Shown: positions 7,101 through 7,941 of the stretch, in pieces
How positions within the stretch are numbered: position 1 is the stretch's first letter
How the letters are laid out: the number at the start of each line of letters is the position of its first letter
Source: Thermodesulfobacteriota bacterium
Lineage (GTDB): Bacteria; Desulfobacterota; S145-22
NCBI GenBank assembly: GCA_024763435.1
Contig: JANTFN010000070.1
Location: 1 to 7,941 of the forward strand
Direction of reading: 5' to 3'
DNA length: 7,941 nt
Notes under the pieces: generated by a model
The model's input: the letters and a program-made list of their open reading frames with translations, nothing else
Databases searched by the model: none
Told to the model about the DNA's origin: nothing
Translations under genes and position numbers: made by a program

Positions 7101-7493
7101 CTCGCACTCAGCCAGGGCGTTCCGCAGGCCTTGCCGTTCTGCATCTTTTTTGATGAAAATGGCTACGTGACGGCCTGTATCCGTATCAAATCCTTTCAGG
7201 GTTATTTCGCATATTATGGCGGGCCCTTTTGGGGGGTTTAATTGGATTTCAGGGAAGGTTTCGCTGGCGTCTTGCCCCCCGATAAATTCAAACAGGGGGC
7301 CCTCGTCTTCCGGCAGCAACAGGTCCCGGAAGGATTCTCCAATTATTTTTTCGGTTTTGTGGCCGAGCATTTGTAAAAAGACACGATTGGTGTAAAGAAT
7401 TCGACCGGCAGAATCCAGGATAACAATACCGCCCGGCAGGTGGTCGCAAAGCGCTTCAAGGTTTGCCTTATGGGTTGTTGGCAGGGATGACAT
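4107..7493 (-). CDS. Soluble hybrid histidine kinase: six PAS, HisKA, HATPase, receiver
   Basis: A 1128-residue cytoplasmic sensor with no membrane segment or signal peptide. PAS1 is about 11-115. PAS2-PAS5 (about 131-247, 256-369, 380-493, 503-616) are close tandem copies, each ending in a PAC-like RD(V/I)T-QE linker and a short helix. PAS6 is about 625-738. The dimerisation domain carries GRLTGGVAHDFNN with phospho-acceptor His762 (HPK4-type H-box). The ATPase domain shows N-box NLVVNAQDAI (Asn870, Asn874), G1 SDTGVGM (921-927) and G2 GTGLGCSTVFG (948-958), where Cys953 replaces the usual Leu or Met. The receiver (about 1007-1126) has acidic pair Glu1014/Asp1015, phospho-acceptor Asp1060, Ser1087 and Lys1110, so it should be active. 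The signal is internal (redox, small ligand or partner protein) but no heme or flavin signature is recognised. No output regulator is adjacent. The ATG at 7493 is preferred; a TTG directly before it (7496) would add one residue. Confidence 0.95.
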   Translation of the reverse strand: MSSLPTTHKANLEALCDHLPGGIVILDSAGRILYTNRVFLQMLGHKTEKIIGESFRDLLLPEDEGPLFEFIGGQDASETFPEIQLNPPKGPAIICEITLKGFDTDTGRHVAIFIKKDAERQGLRNALAECETKFKTFFQSAAVYVYFTTEDGKIVDINDAALRLLGYSREELSPLTAPDLYIDPREREYCVEKIKQQGFVQDCPIHLRRKDGKILSCLDSTVLMERKKGQPALYQGILRDITAQEQLQNALAESEAEYRGFFESAPVFAYLTSRDGHLLETNEAGARLFGYSTQELRQMNVATLYKDPDDRRLFSEKMKENGSVVDYPVLLRRKDGRIISCRITASARKNAGEIIGYQGFIRDVTEQEHLQNALLENEKKFRGFFENSAVFAYITDKSGNIIDINSAALKLLGYNRKEISELKVADLYDDVKEREQFIKEIEQQGFVRDLPIHLKRKDGKVLSLRDTAIPIRDQQGRPVMYQGIVRDVTEQERLQTALAENEKKFRGFFENSSISAYITTAKGKFLDVNEAGARLLGYSKEELLKLRVSDLYENPEDRNNFIEAIGKNRVVQDFPLQLKRKNGEILSTQITSTLLEDTKGEPVGFQGIIRDVTEQEQLENEMRKLVTLLVQTDAEIVITDTRGTIEFVNPAFEKITGYSAAEAKGETPKVLKSGRHDKSFYENLWDTITAGKPWNGRFINKRKDGSLFHEAAHIFPIFNEKGAIQNYAAIKRDITQEVALEEQIQQASQLEAIGRLTGGVAHDFNNVLTIIRGNAETALKDLGPGDPHYEEISGILKASQQATRVTNQLLAFSRQQIIRPAFLSANHILKALHTTLRRIIGEDIDFQYTLCESGDTLLADRGQLEQCILNLVVNAQDAIQQKKSGKERKITIKTEAVTADATHATSSPALPEGKYVVISVSDTGVGMDHETLEKVFEPFFTTKGPERGTGLGCSTVFGIVKQNGGFVQVTSEPGQGSTFTLYWPATEGAPVTEKTTRKTPSKPARGKETILVVEDDPDILKFVSQTLESFGYTVYSAGNGEEALAFVQNQKPAIDLLFTDVIMPKMGGKELAEALNRELPQLKIIFSSGYTDKHITRDGILGPNIHFLQKPYGLKSLSLKVREVLDKK
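5634..7103 (-). repeat. Tandem PAS-coding repeat array inside the kinase gene
   Basis: Four consecutive units of 372, 369 and 372 nt spacing encode PAS2-PAS5. The aligned residues Phe138, Phe262, Phe385 and Phe509 of the (R)GFFE-type motif give periods of 124, 123 and 124 residues. Similarity is visible in the DNA too: the segment from 5959 matches that from 6331 over about 95 bp at roughly 80% identity, and a more diverged counterpart starts near 6700. These are in-frame domain duplications, not an intergenic repeat. Confidence 0.85.
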
Positions 7494-7513
7494 CAATTCT
7501 TCACTTCAAACAT
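7493..7513 (-). other. Possible six-codon leader ORF overlapping the kinase start
   Basis: ATG at 7513 opens a six-codon frame (MFEVKN) that stops at TGA 7495-7493, overlapping the kinase ATG by one base (TGATG). GGGG lies about 6 nt before it, whereas the kinase ATG has only a weak purine-rich upstream stretch. Translational coupling is therefore conceivable. Such short ORFs are common by chance. Confidence 0.22.
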
Positions 7514-7562
7514 GGTTTTCCCCGGGGCATCCAAGATGAAACGATGGCCCTTCTTTTCCGTT

Positions 7563-7591
7563 TTTATGCGGGTTTTCGGATTAAATGTCAA
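7563..7591 (-). promoter_or_regulatory. Sigma70-type promoter of the kinase gene
   Basis: On the minus strand a perfect TTGACA (7591-7586) is followed after 17 bp by CATAAA (7568-7563, 4 of 6 consensus bases). The predicted start is near 7556, giving a leader of about 60 nt. It separates the kinase transcriptionally from the DUF2400 gene upstream. Confidence 0.55.
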
Positions 7592-7592
7592 G

Positions 7593-7634
7593 GCGGGAGA
7601 CTGAATTGTTTAATGCAGAAACTACTGTCCCCGC
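7593..7634 (-). terminator. Hairpin directly after the DUF2400 stop codon
   Basis: On the minus strand GCGGGGAC (7634-7627) pairs with GTCTCCCGC (7601-7593) as 8 bp with one bulged T. An inner GTTT/AAAC stem with a 7-nt loop lies inside. It begins 1 nt after the stop codon and ends 1 nt before the kinase -35. No T-tract follows, so it is either a rho-independent-like element of low efficiency or a 3'-end protector. Confidence 0.35.
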
Positions 7635-7635
7635 A

Positions 7636-7941
7636 TCAATACAAAAGCTGGATGTCTGAAATTCCGGGCCTGGAAAGGGCAAAGTCATACCGGATGGGAT
7701 CCTCCGGGCAGATGTCCCTCAAGGCACGCGTTATTTCCAGCGCTGTTTTTAGATCAGCAGCCTTCCTTTCCGTCAGGCCCAGGGCGCGGGAGACCCTGAA
7801 AATATGCGTGTCAAGGGGAATGATAAGCCGTGCGGGGGAAACCCCGTCCCATCCCCCGGGGTCCACCGCGTCGTGTCGGACCATCCAGCGCATGAAGAGG
7901 TTGGCGCGTTTCATGGCGCTTCCCTTTTCCGGGTCGGGCAG
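7636..7941 (-). CDS. TIGR02757/DUF2400 family protein, C-terminal part
   Basis: The frame is open to the right edge, so only the last 101 residues are present and the true start lies beyond 7941. An internal ATG at 7914 is not the start: the codons before it read PDPEKGSAMKR, which belongs to the family's conserved (S)PEKGSAxKR motif. Other family marks are NLFMRWMVR, the segment LIIPLDTHIFRVSRALGL and the tail PEDPIRYDFAL. The LDTHIFRV stretch resembles the VDTH motif of endonuclease III-type HhH-GPD glycosylases, where the Asp is catalytic. The family itself has no function known to me, so a DNA-repair-like role is an inference. It lies upstream of the kinase on the same strand but is separated from it by a hairpin and a promoter. 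Confidence 0.85.
   Translation of the reverse strand: MPDPEKGSAMKRANLFMRWMVRHDAVDPGGWDGVSPARLIIPLDTHIFRVSRALGLTERKAADLKTALEITRALRDICPEDPIRYDFALSRPGISDIQLLY

Noticed and set aside
5634..7103. Regular repeats considered as a CRISPR or satellite array
   Set aside because: The period is about 370 nt, the copies diverge, and the frame stays open across all of them encoding PAS domains.

Overview
The window is a piece of bacterial chromosome of about 50% GC with ordinary gene density. Six genes are visible: a DMT-family exporter (minus), three plus-strand genes (an ADP-forming acyl-CoA synthetase alpha subunit, an alpha/beta hydrolase and a small unknown protein), a very large soluble multi-PAS hybrid histidine kinase (minus), and the 3' part of a TIGR02757/DUF2400 gene (minus) that runs off the right edge. 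No rRNA, tRNA, CRISPR array, transposase or integrase is seen. The stand-alone NDP-forming acyl-CoA synthetase alpha subunit, a PAS-rich AHDFNN-type hybrid kinase and a DUF2400 protein together suggest an anaerobic member of the Desulfobacterota (former Deltaproteobacteria), perhaps a syntrophic lineage. This is an inference from gene content, not a proof.

Layout. Positions 1-117 hold no gene. The transporter (118-1017) is read leftward and diverges from the CoA-ligase gene across a 229-bp region. That region carries a leaderless-type promoter for the transporter, a GC-rich REP-like hairpin, a TGACA-N6-TGTCA inverted repeat and an extended -10 promoter for the plus-strand genes. The plus-strand cassette (1247-2626, 2716-3489, 3571-3966) has gaps of 89 and 81 bp. 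The first gap is almost filled by a long hairpin whose base touches the Shine-Dalgarno sequence of the hydrolase gene. The cassette ends in an AT-rich convergent gap (3967-4106) with weak terminator candidates for both sides. The kinase (4107-7493) has its own promoter between it and the DUF2400 gene.

How the genes may work together. The synthetase alpha subunit keeps the phospho-histidine and the CoA-binding fold, but no beta (ATP-grasp) subunit is in the window. The adjacent hydrolase has a cysteine where almost all relatives have the nucleophilic serine, so an acyl-thioester step acting on the same acyl-CoA pool is an attractive idea, not shown. The small third gene is not recognised. The kinase has six PAS domains, four of them close tandem copies with a period of 123-124 residues, followed by HisKA, HATPase and a C-terminal receiver. 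It has no membrane segment and no partner regulator beside it.

Most worth following up: the Cys-elbow hydrolase with its altered acid position, the intercistronic hairpin, the orphan alpha subunit, the PAS duplication array, and the endonuclease III-like LDTH motif in the DUF2400 protein. Nothing in the window amounts to a clearly new defence or mobile system.
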